The position numbers were made by a program, and so were the translations under genes. A DNA stretch of 64,000 nt. It comes from RGIG1927 sp045546275 (lineage in GTDB: Bacteria > Bacillota > Clostridia > UMGS1883). The first letter of the stretch is position 1. Every line of letters starts with the position of its first letter. The stretch is taken from assembly GCA_045546275.1 (NCBI GenBank), contig JAZQCM010000006.1, positions 124,001 to 188,000 of the forward strand, in the 5' to 3' direction. Shown piece by piece: positions 17,361 through 26,470 of this stretch. The notes beneath the pieces were generated by a model, which saw nothing but the letters and a program-made list of their open reading frames with translations, searched no databases and had not been told where the DNA came from.

Positions 17361-18383
17361 ATGGCATTATTAGAAGTTAAAGATTTAAGAACCTCCTTCT
17401 TTACCGATGCAGGTGAGGTTAAAGCCGTAAACGGCGTTTCCTTCCAGTTGGAAAGAGGTAAGGTTTTAGGTATTGTAGGCGAATCGGGTTCAGGTAAATC
17501 CGTTACCGCTTACTCAATTATGCAAATTCTTGCCCCCGGCGGTAAAATCGTTGGCGGCAGTGTAAAATTAGACGGGGAAGAGCTTATAGGAAGCGGCGAA
17601 AAGGTTATGAAAACCGTTCGCGGAAACCGTGTGTCCATCATTTTCCAGGACCCCATGACTTCTCTTAACCCCACCTACACAATAGGCTCTCAGCTTACCG
17701 AGGCAATACTTCTTCACACTGACAGAAATAAAAAAGAGGCCTATGAAAGAGCAGTTGAAATGCTTAAGCTTGTTAACGTTAACGAGCCTGAAAAAAGAAT
17801 GAAGCAGTATCCCTTTGAGCTTTCCGGCGGTATGAGACAAAGAGTTATGATTGCCATGGCTCTTGCATGTGAACCCGACATTCTTATTGCCGACGAGCCT
17901 ACAACTGCACTTGACGTAACAATTCAGGCGCAGATTCTGGAATTGATGCAGTCACTTCAGAAGGAACTCGGCATGGCAATTATTATGATTACTCACGATT
18001 TGGGCGTTGTTGCACAAATGTGTGACGAGGTAATTGTTATGTATGCAGGCAGTGTGTGCGAAAAGGGCACAGCTGACGAAATTTTCTACAACCCTCAGCA
18101 CGAATACACAAAGGGTCTTATGCGCTCACTTCCCTCGGCAACAAGTGCAGGCACACGTCTTCAGCCTATTACAGGCACACCTATTGACCTTTTGAACATG
18201 CCCCTAGGCTGTGCTTTTGCACCCAGATGCGATAGTGCCATGAAGGTTTGTATCACAAAAAAGGCACCCGAAATTATGATGGGTGACAGCCACATGAGCC
18301 GTTGCTGGATGTGCGTAAAAAGCTTAATGGAGCAGGGCAAAGAAATAATGGAAGTTGAAGGCGGTGAAAACAATGAGCAATAA
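17361..18383 (+). CDS. oppD: Oligopeptide ABC transporter ATPase OppD
   Basis: 340 residues with Walker A GESGSGKS, Q-loop FQDPMTSLNP, signature LSGGMRQR and Walker B ILIADEPTTALD. The C-terminal oligopeptide/dipeptide transporter extension carries the cysteine-rich segment GCAFAPRC. It follows oppC by 12 nt with AAGGAGG and overlaps oppF by 11 nt. Confidence 0.96.
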   Translation: MALLEVKDLRTSFFTDAGEVKAVNGVSFQLERGKVLGIVGESGSGKSVTAYSIMQILAPGGKIVGGSVKLDGEELIGSGEKVMKTVRGNRVSIIFQDPMTSLNPTYTIGSQLTEAILLHTDRNKKEAYERAVEMLKLVNVNEPEKRMKQYPFELSGGMRQRVMIAMALACEPDILIADEPTTALDVTIQAQILELMQSLQKELGMAIIMITHDLGVVAQMCDEVIVMYAGSVCEKGTADEIFYNPQHEYTKGLMRSLPSATSAGTRLQPITGTPIDLLNMPLGCAFAPRCDSAMKVCITKKAPEIMMGDSHMSRCWMCVKSLMEQGKEIMEVEGGENNEQ

Positions 18384-19350
18384 GCCTTTAATAGAAGTAA
18401 ACGGTCTTAGTAAATACTTTGACGTAAATACAGGTCTTTTCAAATCAAAAAAGCTCAAAGCTGTTGACAATGTTTCCTTTTCAATTAAAAAGGGCGAAAC
18501 ATTGGGTCTTGTTGGTGAATCAGGCTGCGGTAAAACAACTGTTGGCAGAACAATTCTTCATCTTTACAACCCCACAGCAGGCGAGATTATTTACAACGGC
18601 ACAAAAATAGGCTCAAAGGAAAGCATTGCAGAGTTCAGAAAGCATGCTACAATGGTTTTCCAGGACCCCTATTCTTCACTTAACCCCAGAATGACAGTTT
18701 CCGATATTATAGGTGAACCTTTAGATGTTCACAAAATGTATCAGAACAAAAAGGAACGTGAAGAAAAAATATTGGAGCTTATGGGTCACGTTGGCTTAAA
18801 CAGCGAGCATGCATCCCGTTATGCGCACGAATTTTCGGGCGGTCAGCGCCAGAGAATAGGCATTGCACGTTCTCTTGCAGTTAACCCCGACTTTATTGTT
18901 TGTGACGAGCCTGTAAGTGCTCTTGACGTGTCCATTCAGGCACAGGTTATAAACATGTTTGAAGAATTGCAGGAAAAAATGGGTCTTACCTATCTTTTCA
19001 TTGCCCACGACCTTTTGGTTGTAAGGCACATCAGTGACCGTATTGCTGTAATGTATTTGGGAAAAATGGTTGAGCTTGCCGACGCAAAGGAAATTTACGA
19101 CAATCCCCTCCATCCCTACTCAAAGTCGCTTCTTTCAGCAGTTCCCGTGCCCGACCCCAAAATTGCACGTGAAAACAAGCGTATTGTGTTAGAGGGCGAC
19201 ATTCCCTCTCCCTTGAACGCTCCCTCAGGCTGTCCCTTCAGAACAAGATGTCGCTATGCTACAGAAGCTTGCAGCGAATCAATGCCCGAATTCAAAGAGG
19301 TTCAGCCCGGTCACTTTGTGGCATGCCACAGGGTTGACGAAATTAACTAA
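18373..19350 (+). CDS. oppF: Oligopeptide ABC transporter ATPase OppF
   Basis: About 325 residues with Walker A GESGCGKT, signature FSGGQRQR, Walker B FIVCDEPVSALD and the C-terminal SGCPFRTRCRYA cysteine cluster of the OppF/DppF group. I prefer the ATG at 18373 (preceded by GGCGGTGA) over an in-frame ATG at 18355. It forms a heterodimeric ATPase with OppD. Confidence 0.95.
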   Translation: MSNKPLIEVNGLSKYFDVNTGLFKSKKLKAVDNVSFSIKKGETLGLVGESGCGKTTVGRTILHLYNPTAGEIIYNGTKIGSKESIAEFRKHATMVFQDPYSSLNPRMTVSDIIGEPLDVHKMYQNKKEREEKILELMGHVGLNSEHASRYAHEFSGGQRQRIGIARSLAVNPDFIVCDEPVSALDVSIQAQVINMFEELQEKMGLTYLFIAHDLLVVRHISDRIAVMYLGKMVELADAKEIYDNPLHPYSKSLLSAVPVPDPKIARENKRIVLEGDIPSPLNAPSGCPFRTRCRYATEACSESMPEFKEVQPGHFVACHRVDEIN

Positions 19351-19398
19351 GGTTTTAAGCGAAGGCTTAAGATATAAAAAAGAAAGGATGAAAAACCT

Positions 19399-21189
19399 AT
19401 GAAACTCAAAAGAATTTTAGCGGTTGTCCTTGCTTGTGCACTTGCACTTTCATTGGCAGCTTGCGGCGGAAACAAGAACGCTACAGATCCTACAGATGCA
19501 GCTGAAGTTGCAAAGACTCAGTCTCTTTCTGTTTGTCTTGCTTCCGAACCCGACACACTCGACCCTGCACTCAACGCTTCTGTTGACGGTGCAACAATGG
19601 TAGCACACCTTTTCTCTGCTCTTGCAAAGTGGGCTCAGGACGATAGCGGTAACCTTGTAATCGTTCCCGAATGCGCTGAAGCACTTACAGAAGGTGTTGT
19701 AAACGAAGACGGCACAGTAACTTATACTTACACACTTCGTGACGGTCTTCTCTGGTCCGATGGTCAGCCCCTCACAGCTAAGGATTTCGAATTCAGCTGG
19801 AAGAGAGCTGCATCCGAAGAACTTGCTGCTGACTATGGCTACATGTTCGATGTTATTAAGGGCTATCCCAACGACCTTGCAGTTGAAGCTACAGACGACA
19901 AGACTTTGGTTGTTACACTTAACAACAAGGTTAACTACTGGAACGAGCTTCTTGCATTCCCTGTATACATGCCTGTTCGTGAAGATGTTGTAGCTGATGA
20001 AGCTTGGGCAACAGATCCTTCCACATACGTATGTAACGGTCCTTACACAATTACTGCTTGGGAACATGACAGCGTTATCACTCTTACAAAGAACGAAAAC
20101 TATTTCGGTGCAGCTGATGTAACAATGCCCGAAATCAAGTGCTTCCTTTCCGATGATGCTAACAACATGCTCACAAACTTCCGTAACGGTTCCTGGCTCC
20201 TTATCGACGATGTTCCCACAGCTGAAATTCCTGCTCTTAAGACAGAATATGCCGACGAATTCGTTGTTGCAGGCCAGTTAGGTACTTACTTTGTTTGCTG
20301 GAACGTAAACGAAAACCTTCTTCCTGCTGATTCTGCTCTTACAGGCGCAGAAAAGGAAGCAGCTCAGGCTGAAATCCGTAACGCGTTGGGTCTTCTTCTT
20401 GACCGTAACTACATTGTTGAAGCTATTTCCCAGGCTGGTGAAATCCCCGCTGCTACATTCGTAGGTTCCGGTCTTACAGACGCTGACGGTACAGAATACA
20501 TCCAGAACGCAGGTCCTTCCGACGAATACGCAGGTTACTTCGATGTAAACGCTGTTGAAGAAAACTTCCAGGCAGCTGTTGAAACACTTAAGAAGTACTA
20601 TGCTTATGACGAAGCTACAGGCAAGTTTACAAATGCTCCTTCTCTCACATATATTTACAACACAAACGATGCTCATCAGGCTATCGGTGAATATATCCAG
20701 GCAGTATTTGCTTCCATCGGCTTCACACTTAACCTTGAAAACCAGGAATGGAACACATTCCTTAACACACGTAACATGGGTGACTTCTCTGTTGCGAGAC
20801 ACGGTTGGGTAGCTGACTACAACGACCCCATCACATTCATTGACATGTGGCTTACAAACTCCGGTAACAACGACGCTCAGCTTGGTAAGGGCGCTCATGC
20901 CGACTTCAAGGGTTATTCCATCGACCTTACACCCTTCGGCTATGATGACGTTGTTGAAAACGGCACATGGGCTGAAACATACGACGTAGTTATCGCTCGT
21001 ATTAAGTCCTGCTCCGACACAGAAACAAGATATGCTCTTATGCACTATGCAGAAGACCTTCTTATGAGCACAGGTTGTATCAACCCTGTTTACTACTACA
21101 CAGATATCTACATGCTCAACGATTCTGTTAAGGGCTTCTATTCCAACCCCTTGGGTTACAAGTACTTCATGTACACAACTATTGAATAA
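19399..21189 (+). CDS. oppA: Oligopeptide-binding lipoprotein OppA
   Basis: 596 residues with a lipoprotein signal ending in LAAC (Cys22) and an SBP family 5 fold, beginning SVCLASEPDTLDPALNASVD and including GLLWSDGQPLTAKDFEFSW. It captures peptides outside the cell for OppBCDF. Codon use is strongly biased to GCT, CTT, AAC and AAG, as in gap and pnp, suggesting high expression. A small stem-loop separates it from oppF, which may allow its mRNA segment to outlive the rest. Confidence 0.96.
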   Translation: MKLKRILAVVLACALALSLAACGGNKNATDPTDAAEVAKTQSLSVCLASEPDTLDPALNASVDGATMVAHLFSALAKWAQDDSGNLVIVPECAEALTEGVVNEDGTVTYTYTLRDGLLWSDGQPLTAKDFEFSWKRAASEELAADYGYMFDVIKGYPNDLAVEATDDKTLVVTLNNKVNYWNELLAFPVYMPVREDVVADEAWATDPSTYVCNGPYTITAWEHDSVITLTKNENYFGAADVTMPEIKCFLSDDANNMLTNFRNGSWLLIDDVPTAEIPALKTEYADEFVVAGQLGTYFVCWNVNENLLPADSALTGAEKEAAQAEIRNALGLLLDRNYIVEAISQAGEIPAATFVGSGLTDADGTEYIQNAGPSDEYAGYFDVNAVEENFQAAVETLKKYYAYDEATGKFTNAPSLTYIYNTNDAHQAIGEYIQAVFASIGFTLNLENQEWNTFLNTRNMGDFSVARHGWVADYNDPITFIDMWLTNSGNNDAQLGKGAHADFKGYSIDLTPFGYDDVVENGTWAETYDVVIARIKSCSDTETRYALMHYAEDLLMSTGCINPVYYYTDIYMLNDSVKGFYSNPLGYKYFMYTTIE

Positions 21190-21197
21190 TTTTTAAT

Positions 21198-21225
21198 AAA
21201 AAGGCACACGGAAGTGTGCCTTTTT
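21198..21225 (+). terminator. opp operon terminator
   Basis: Twelve-bp arms (21198-21209, 21214-21225), the right arm running into six Ts. Confidence 0.92.
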
Positions 21226-21335
21226 TGTATTTTGTCAAAAAAATTGTAGATTAGTGCAACTTTTTGGCTCTCTGAAAGGTATTAGTAACAGAAAGGTAAA
21301 ATTTACATGCACAAAATAGTATGAAAATGCAAGCC

Positions 21336-21364
21336 TTGACAATATTAAAACATTAATATATAAT
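21336..21364 (+). promoter_or_regulatory. LCP gene promoter
   Basis: Consensus TTGACA (21336-21341), 17-nt spacer, TATAAT (21359-21364). The 110 nt upstream show nothing else. Confidence 0.9.
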
Positions 21365-21410
21365 CAAAATGTAGTAATATTGGCTATTATGAATTTCGGA
21401 GAAGATAAAT

Positions 21411-22331
21411 ATGAATGTTAAAAAATATCTATTAATAGTAAGTGTGGTAACTGTAATATTTGCTCTTTTTGCGGCAGGTATTTTAGCATATAACTGGCTT
21501 TACACTCCCTTTGCAGTAGGCTCCAACATGCCCGACGGCACAATTGATACAGACATTGAGAGCATTGATGAAGTGCAAAAGAGCATGCCCTACAACATTT
21601 TGGTTTTAGGTGTGGACGTTGAAGCAAGACTTACCGACGTTATGATGCTTTGTCAGATTGACCCTGTTGAGCATAATGTTTCAATTTTGTCAATCCCTCG
21701 TGACACTCGTGTTAAAATCAATTCAAGGCATGTTAAAATTAACTCCTCCTTCAACTATGGTGGGGTAGAGCAGGTAATTAAGAGCGTAAAGGGACTTACA
21801 TCACTTCCCATTCACTATTATTTCATGATTGACACCAAGGCATTCCGTGAAACTATCGATGCTTTGGGCGGTGTTGACTTTGATGTTCCCAGAGATATGG
21901 ACTACGAAGATCCCCTGCAGGATTTGTACATCCATCTTAAAAAGGGCTATCAGCACCTTAACGGTGACCAGGCAGAGCAGCTCGTAAGATTCCGTCGCTA
22001 CACAAACGGCGACATTGACCGTATTGCAGTTCAGCAGAACTTGCTGCAGGCTATTGTTGACCAGAAGCTTTCTGCAAAATATGTTGCAAAAATTCCCGAG
22101 GTATACTCAATCATTGCAAGCCATTCCAGCACAAACATGCGCCCTGTTGACATGCTCAACGCAGGTAAGCAGCTTCTTGCAGTGCCTAAGGAAAACTTCA
22201 AAACAATCACAGTGCCCGGTGAAGGCAGAATGATTGGCGAGGTTTCCTACTTTGTTCACTACAGTGAAGAGCTTAAAAACGTTATCCAGACTGAGTTTGT
22301 AACCCCCGAGGCAGAAGTAGTAGCAGAATAA
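21411..22331 (+). CDS. LytR-CpsA-Psr (LCP) family cell-wall ligase
   Basis: 306 residues with an N-terminal transmembrane helix (about 7-28) and an extracytoplasmic LCP domain. The domain shows ILVLGVD, LSIPRDTRVKI with the paired arginines, and RFRRYTNGDIDRI, which contact the polyprenyl pyrophosphate. LCP proteins transfer wall teichoic acids or other glycopolymers from lipid carrier to peptidoglycan. It is monocistronic, with its own consensus promoter and terminator. Confidence 0.93.
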   Translation: MNVKKYLLIVSVVTVIFALFAAGILAYNWLYTPFAVGSNMPDGTIDTDIESIDEVQKSMPYNILVLGVDVEARLTDVMMLCQIDPVEHNVSILSIPRDTRVKINSRHVKINSSFNYGGVEQVIKSVKGLTSLPIHYYFMIDTKAFRETIDALGGVDFDVPRDMDYEDPLQDLYIHLKKGYQHLNGDQAEQLVRFRRYTNGDIDRIAVQQNLLQAIVDQKLSAKYVAKIPEVYSIIASHSSTNMRPVDMLNAGKQLLAVPKENFKTITVPGEGRMIGEVSYFVHYSEELKNVIQTEFVTPEAEVVAE

Positions 22332-22337
22332 GAATGT

Positions 22338-22366
22338 AAAAACCGCATCAGTGTGATGCGGTTTTT
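22338..22366 (+). terminator. LCP gene terminator
   Basis: Thirteen-bp arms (22338-22350, 22354-22366) with a 3-nt loop, ending in five Ts. Confidence 0.92.
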
Positions 22367-22406
22367 GTATATTTTCACATTTTAAGCAAAAAATACTAAA
22401 AAATGC

Positions 22407-22435
22407 TTGAAAAAATGTGCAGATACGGGTATAAT
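22407..22435 (+). promoter_or_regulatory. Cyclophilin gene promoter
   Basis: TTGAAA (22407-22412), 17-nt spacer, TATAAT (22430-22435). Confidence 0.8.
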
Positions 22436-22455
22436 ATTTGTGAAAGTTTGGGTGA

Positions 22456-23106
22456 ATGAATATGAATCGCATTTTTAGCGTTTTTATGGTTGTGGCAGTT
22501 CTCCTTGCGGGGATGACAGGCTGCAATAAAAAAGAGGTTGAAAACCCCGTTGAAACTCCAACGGAAAATTTAATTGAGGAAAGTAACGAGGACGTTACTT
22601 TACCTAATGAAGGGATTGAAGAAACAGTGCAGGCAGTTATTACAATGGAATCAGGCAATACAATTACTTTGGAATTGTATCCCGATATAGCACCTATTAC
22701 AGTTGCAAACTTCAAGGAGCTTTGTGAAGAAGGCTTTTATGATGGTCTTACCTTCCACAGAATTATTTCAGGCTTCATGATTCAGGGTGGTGACCCTGAG
22801 GGTACAGGCATGGGTGGTCCCGGTCACACCATTAAGGGCGAATTTAGTGCAAACGGTGTTACTAACAACCTCAAGCACACCCGTGGTGTAATCAGCATGG
22901 CAAGAAGCCAGGCTTATGACTCTGCAGGCAGCCAGTTCTTTATCATGCATGAGGATGCTCCTCATCTTGATGGTCAGTATGCAGCTTTCGGTAAGGTAAT
23001 CGACGGCATGGATACTGTTGATGAAATTGCAAACACCGCAGTTTATTTTGACGGACAAACTCCCCTTGAAAAGGTTGTAATGGAGTCAATCAAAATTGTT
23101 GAATAA
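22456..23106 (+). CDS. Cyclophilin-type peptidyl-prolyl isomerase lipoprotein
   Basis: 216 residues with a lipoprotein signal (LLAGMTGC, Cys23), an acidic linker, and a cyclophilin domain. The domain includes GLTFHRIISGFMIQGGDPEG, the catalytic-arginine motif, and GSQFFIM. It is predicted to assist folding of secreted proteins at the outer face of the membrane. ATG at 22456 and 22462 are both possible; GGGTGA is better spaced for the second. No terminator is seen before gap, so read-through is possible. Confidence 0.95.
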   Translation: MNMNRIFSVFMVVAVLLAGMTGCNKKEVENPVETPTENLIEESNEDVTLPNEGIEETVQAVITMESGNTITLELYPDIAPITVANFKELCEEGFYDGLTFHRIISGFMIQGGDPEGTGMGGPGHTIKGEFSANGVTNNLKHTRGVISMARSQAYDSAGSQFFIMHEDAPHLDGQYAAFGKVIDGMDTVDEIANTAVYFDGQTPLEKVVMESIKIVE

Positions 23107-23173
23107 AGAGTTTAATATGGCATAAGCCGTTATTAATAATATTTTATAAAATATTTTTTAGGAGGTCTTTAAC

Positions 23174-24205
23174 ATGGCAGTTAAAGTTGCAATCAATGGT
23201 TTTGGCCGTATCGGCCGTCTTGCGTTCAGACAGATGTTTGGCGCTGAAGGTTACGAAGTAGTAGCTATCAACGATCTTACAGATCCTAAGATGCTCGCTC
23301 ACCTTCTTAAGTATGACACAGCACAGGGTGGTTACTGTGGTAAGATCGGTGCAGGTACTCACACAGTAGTTGCAGGCGAAGGTTCCATCACAGTTGACGG
23401 TAAGGAAATTAAGATTTATGCAGAAAAGAACGCTGCAGATCTTCCCTGGGGCGAAATCGGTGTAGACGTAGTACTTGAATGTACAGGTTTCTACTGCTCT
23501 AAGGAAAAGAGCCAGGCTCATATCGATGCTGGTGCTAAGAAGGTAGTTATCTCCGCTCCTGCTGGTAACGATCTTCCCACAATCGTATTTTCTGTAAACG
23601 AAAAGACACTTACAGCTGATGACACAATCATCTCCGCTGCTTCTTGTACAACAAACTGTCTTGCTCCCATGGCTAAGGCTCTTAACGACTATGCAGAAAT
23701 CCAGTCCGGTATCATGGCTACAATCCATGCTTACACAGGTGACCAGATGATCCTCGACGGCCCTCACAGAAAGGGTGACCTTCGTCGTGCTCGTGCAGGT
23801 GCTGCAAACATCGTTCCCAACTCCACAGGTGCTGCAAAGGCTATCGGTCTTGTAATTCCCGAACTTAACGGCAAGCTCATCGGTGCTGCTCAGAGAGTTC
23901 CCGTTCCTACAGGTTCCACAACAATCCTTACAGCTGTTGTTAAGGGTAAGGACGTAACTAAGGAAGGCATCAACGCTGCTATGAAGGCTGCTTCTTCTGC
24001 TTCCTTCGGTTACAACGAAGACGAAATCGTTTCTTCCGACGTTATCGGTATGACATACGGCTCTCTCTTCGACGCTACACAGACAATGGTTTCCAAGGTT
24101 GGCGACGATCTTTACCAGGTTCAGGTTGTTTCTTGGTATGACAACGAAAACAGCTACACAAGCCAGATGGTAAGAACAATCAAGTACTTCGCAGAACTCG
24201 CGTAA
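23174..24205 (+). CDS. gap: Glyceraldehyde-3-phosphate dehydrogenase
   Basis: 343 residues with the NAD-binding start AINGFGRIGRLAF and the active-site SCTTNC, catalytic Cys158. It converts glyceraldehyde-3-phosphate to 1,3-bisphosphoglycerate in glycolysis, and here also drains the product of the KDPG aldolase route encoded in this window. TTAGGAGG precedes the ATG. Strong codon bias indicates high expression. Confidence 0.98.
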   Translation: MAVKVAINGFGRIGRLAFRQMFGAEGYEVVAINDLTDPKMLAHLLKYDTAQGGYCGKIGAGTHTVVAGEGSITVDGKEIKIYAEKNAADLPWGEIGVDVVLECTGFYCSKEKSQAHIDAGAKKVVISAPAGNDLPTIVFSVNEKTLTADDTIISAASCTTNCLAPMAKALNDYAEIQSGIMATIHAYTGDQMILDGPHRKGDLRRARAGAANIVPNSTGAAKAIGLVIPELNGKLIGAAQRVPVPTGSTTILTAVVKGKDVTKEGINAAMKAASSASFGYNEDEIVSSDVIGMTYGSLFDATQTMVSKVGDDLYQVQVVSWYDNENSYTSQMVRTIKYFAELA

Positions 24206-24216
24206 GTTTAAAAAAT

Positions 24217-24243
24217 AAATCCCGACGCTTAGCGTCGGGATTT
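24217..24243. terminator. gap terminator (bidirectional)
   Basis: Thirteen-bp arms (24217-24229, 24231-24243) with T runs on both strands. It serves gap and the convergent ABC exporter gene. Confidence 0.92.
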
Positions 24244-24250
24244 TTGTTTT

Positions 24251-25879
24251 TTAAACTATTTCTGTTAATTTACCGTCGGAAAGGTTTATGATTTTATCAC
24301 AGTAATCAAACACCTTTTTTCTGTGGGTTATTATAATAACTGTTTGGTGCAAGTCTTCTTTAAGAGCATCCAGAAGCTTTATTTCAGTATCCTCGTCAAG
24401 TGCGCTTGTTGCTTCGTCCAACAAAAGTATGGGAGACTGCCGCACCAGAGCACGGGCAACTGCAATACGCTGAATTTGTCCCTCGGAAAGCCCTGAACCT
24501 TTTTCGCCAAGAAGTGTGTCAAGTCCTTGGGGTAAATCAAAAGCAAAGTCCAGCTGAGCCTTTCTTGCCGCTTTTTCAATTTCTTCACGGGTGAACTTGC
24601 CGTAGTAGGAAATGTTGTCGGCAATAGTTCCCGAAATCAACATATTTCCCTGTGGCACATAGCCAAACACACCTCTTGTGGAGGCGCTTAATGGAATGTT
24701 TTTCTCGCCCTTAAGATAAATTTCGCCTTCATCAGGGTCAACCAGGCTTAACAAAAGCCTTATAATAGTACTCTTGCCTGAGCCCGAAATGCCCGAAAGA
24801 GCAACAAACTCACCCTTTTTAATTTCCATTGATGCATTGTTTAAAACGCATTCTCCACCATAAGCGAAGGACACCGAAGAAAATACCAGCGATGAAAAAT
24901 CCTCCCGGGCGTACTTTGCTTTTGCAATATCGTCCTGCATTTCTTCAAGCTCCAAAAGCCTTTCGGCCGAGGCGAGCATATTCTGATATGTAACAAGAAG
25001 TGACCCCATTGACTTAAAGGGCGACTGCACCTGATGAATAAGCTGAATCATTGCGGTAAAGTCACCAAAGGGAAGTAAATTCTGTGACAGGCGGAAGGCA
25101 CCCCATATAATTGTGAAAGCATAACCGCCCGTGAAAAGCACAATCATACTAACGTTTGCGGCAATGTTCCAGGTGTTTCGCTTTAATCTTAACCTTAAAG
25201 TGTCCTTATGTAGGCTTTTAAGCCCCTTAACAGCACTTTTTTCACTGCCAAATGCCTTAAGAACAATCATATTCTGTAAGTTTTCCAGCATGTAGCTAAG
25301 GTTAATGCCTTCGCTTTTCTGAACCTCCTTGTGGAAGAACTTCATTTTTTTGCTGTAAATTCGGCCAAACCCCACCAAAAGGAGCGAGGCGACACATATA
25401 ATAACGGTAAACTGTGCGTCAATGGTGAAAAGTGCGCCAACAGCCATTAAAACCCTTGTTAAAAACATTGTGCCGTTGGGCAGTATGTGCATTACGCCGT
25501 TTGTAATAACGCTTGAGTCCTGACGAATTCTGTTCACCAGCTCGCCGGAGTGGTATTTATTCAATTCAATCCACTTTTTATGTGAAAGAGTTTCAAAAAC
25601 CTTTTCACGAAACTTCATTTCAAGCCTTCCGCCAAAGGATACCATAACACGGCTGTTTATAACCCTTAAGATTATTTCCAGAAGAATTATGACTCCTAAC
25701 ATAATCCCCGATTTTGTAAGGTTGCCGCTGCCGTTTGTAACTGAGTTTATAACCTGTCCTGAAACTAAGGCAAAGGCAATTGTGCAAATGCTGATTGCAA
25801 CACAGATTGCAACCAGAAACAGCAGGGGAAAAAGCATGAAACGACTGTTTTTAATTATCCATTTTAAGGGCTTTGACAT
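24251..25879 (-). CDS. ABC exporter, fused membrane and ATPase domains
   Basis: 542 residues with six transmembrane helices (about 15-300). The ATPase domain has Walker A SGISGSGKST, signature LSEGQIQR, Walker B ILLLDEATSALDED and the H-loop histidine in IITHRKK. There is no N-terminal C39 peptidase domain. It lies 17 nt downstream of a PqqD-family gene, an arrangement typical of RiPP clusters, so peptide export is plausible; lipid or drug export cannot be excluded. AAAGGGG precedes the ATG. Confidence 0.88.
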   Translation of the reverse strand: MSKPLKWIIKNSRFMLFPLLFLVAICVAISICTIAFALVSGQVINSVTNGSGNLTKSGIMLGVIILLEIILRVINSRVMVSFGGRLEMKFREKVFETLSHKKWIELNKYHSGELVNRIRQDSSVITNGVMHILPNGTMFLTRVLMAVGALFTIDAQFTVIICVASLLLVGFGRIYSKKMKFFHKEVQKSEGINLSYMLENLQNMIVLKAFGSEKSAVKGLKSLHKDTLRLRLKRNTWNIAANVSMIVLFTGGYAFTIIWGAFRLSQNLLPFGDFTAMIQLIHQVQSPFKSMGSLLVTYQNMLASAERLLELEEMQDDIAKAKYAREDFSSLVFSSVSFAYGGECVLNNASMEIKKGEFVALSGISGSGKSTIIRLLLSLVDPDEGEIYLKGEKNIPLSASTRGVFGYVPQGNMLISGTIADNISYYGKFTREEIEKAARKAQLDFAFDLPQGLDTLLGEKGSGLSEGQIQRIAVARALVRQSPILLLDEATSALDEDTEIKLLDALKEDLHQTVIIITHRKKVFDYCDKIINLSDGKLTEIV

Positions 25880-25896
25880 ATAAATGCCCCTTTCAA

Positions 25897-26163
25897 TTAT
25901 TTTTCAAGAAGGTCACTTTGTTCAAGTGCTTTTAGAAATGCCGAAACATCCTTCGAAGCTGTTGAAGAGTCCACATCATATTCCTCTGTAAGCCTTTTTA
26001 CAAGTGCTTCCTCGGTTGAACCTTTTGAAAGCTCGTCCCACAAAAATGCGCCTGTTTCATTCAAGGTCTGCATTTTTGCAACGCTTGACTCGCTTTCGGA
26101 AAGGGAAATAATCATGTAGCTTCCCATTACTTTTTTTAAAATATATCCGTCTTTTACTTTCAA
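25897..26163 (-). CDS. PqqD-family peptide chaperone (RiPP recognition element)
   Basis: 88 residues with the PqqD winged-helix pattern. It has N-terminal beta strands, the NETGAFLWDELSKGSTEEAL helix and a closing TASKDVSAFLKALEQSDLL helix. PqqD domains bind leader peptides and hand them to modifying enzymes, usually radical SAM proteins. Here only the ABC exporter is adjacent, and no precursor peptide or radical SAM gene is visible in the window. An AAAGGGTGA site precedes the ATG. Confidence 0.8.
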   Translation of the reverse strand: MKVKDGYILKKVMGSYMIISLSESESSVAKMQTLNETGAFLWDELSKGSTEEALVKRLTEEYDVDSSTASKDVSAFLKALEQSDLLEK

Positions 26164-26217
26164 TTAAATCACCCTTTCAACAAAAATATTATATATTAAA
26201 AACTCTGCTAATGCAAT

Positions 26218-26246
26218 AGTGGGATTTTAAAGCTTAAAATCCCACT
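26218..26246 (-). terminator. Stop-spanning hairpin after the small-protein pair
   Basis: Thirteen-bp arms (26218-26230, 26234-26246) with the stop codon of the 26234-26467 gene inside. There is no U run after it on the minus strand. Confidence 0.55.
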
Positions 26247-26467
26247 AAAAACAAGTAGCCTAATGCACAAAGAAGAATGTAGTCGTCGCTGCCCTCTAAA
26301 ATGAGCACTGTAATAATCGCAAGCAAAATCCAGTCATCGGTTTTAAAGTTTTTCACATCAAAGTAGTGTTGTGAAGCCTTTTTTTCATAAAGGGGAGCAG
26401 GGGGCGGTAAAGGGGGAGCGTATGTTTGTATTTTGTCGGGGAAGGGGTTCATCTGAACTACACGCAT
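26234..26467 (-). CDS. Small proline-rich protein with C-terminal membrane hairpin
   Basis: 77 residues. There is a proline-rich N-terminus (APPLPPPAPLY), then KTDDWILLAIITVLILEGSDDYILLCALGYLFL, two hydrophobic stretches split by an acidic turn. Short Clostridial proteins with this DDxLLL-acid-DDxLLL ending are common and often lie near sporulation genes; that link is from general familiarity and not shown here. It starts three bases after the stop of the preceding split gene, so the two form one operon. Confidence 0.65.
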   Translation of the reverse strand: MRVVQMNPFPDKIQTYAPPLPPPAPLYEKKASQHYFDVKNFKTDDWILLAIITVLILEGSDDYILLCALGYLFLVGF

Positions 26468-26470
26468 GGT

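Noticed and set aside
20278..21045. 255-residue minus-strand frame within oppA
   Set aside because: Same codon-bias shadow effect in a highly expressed gene; several similar ones occur in gap, kduD and infB.
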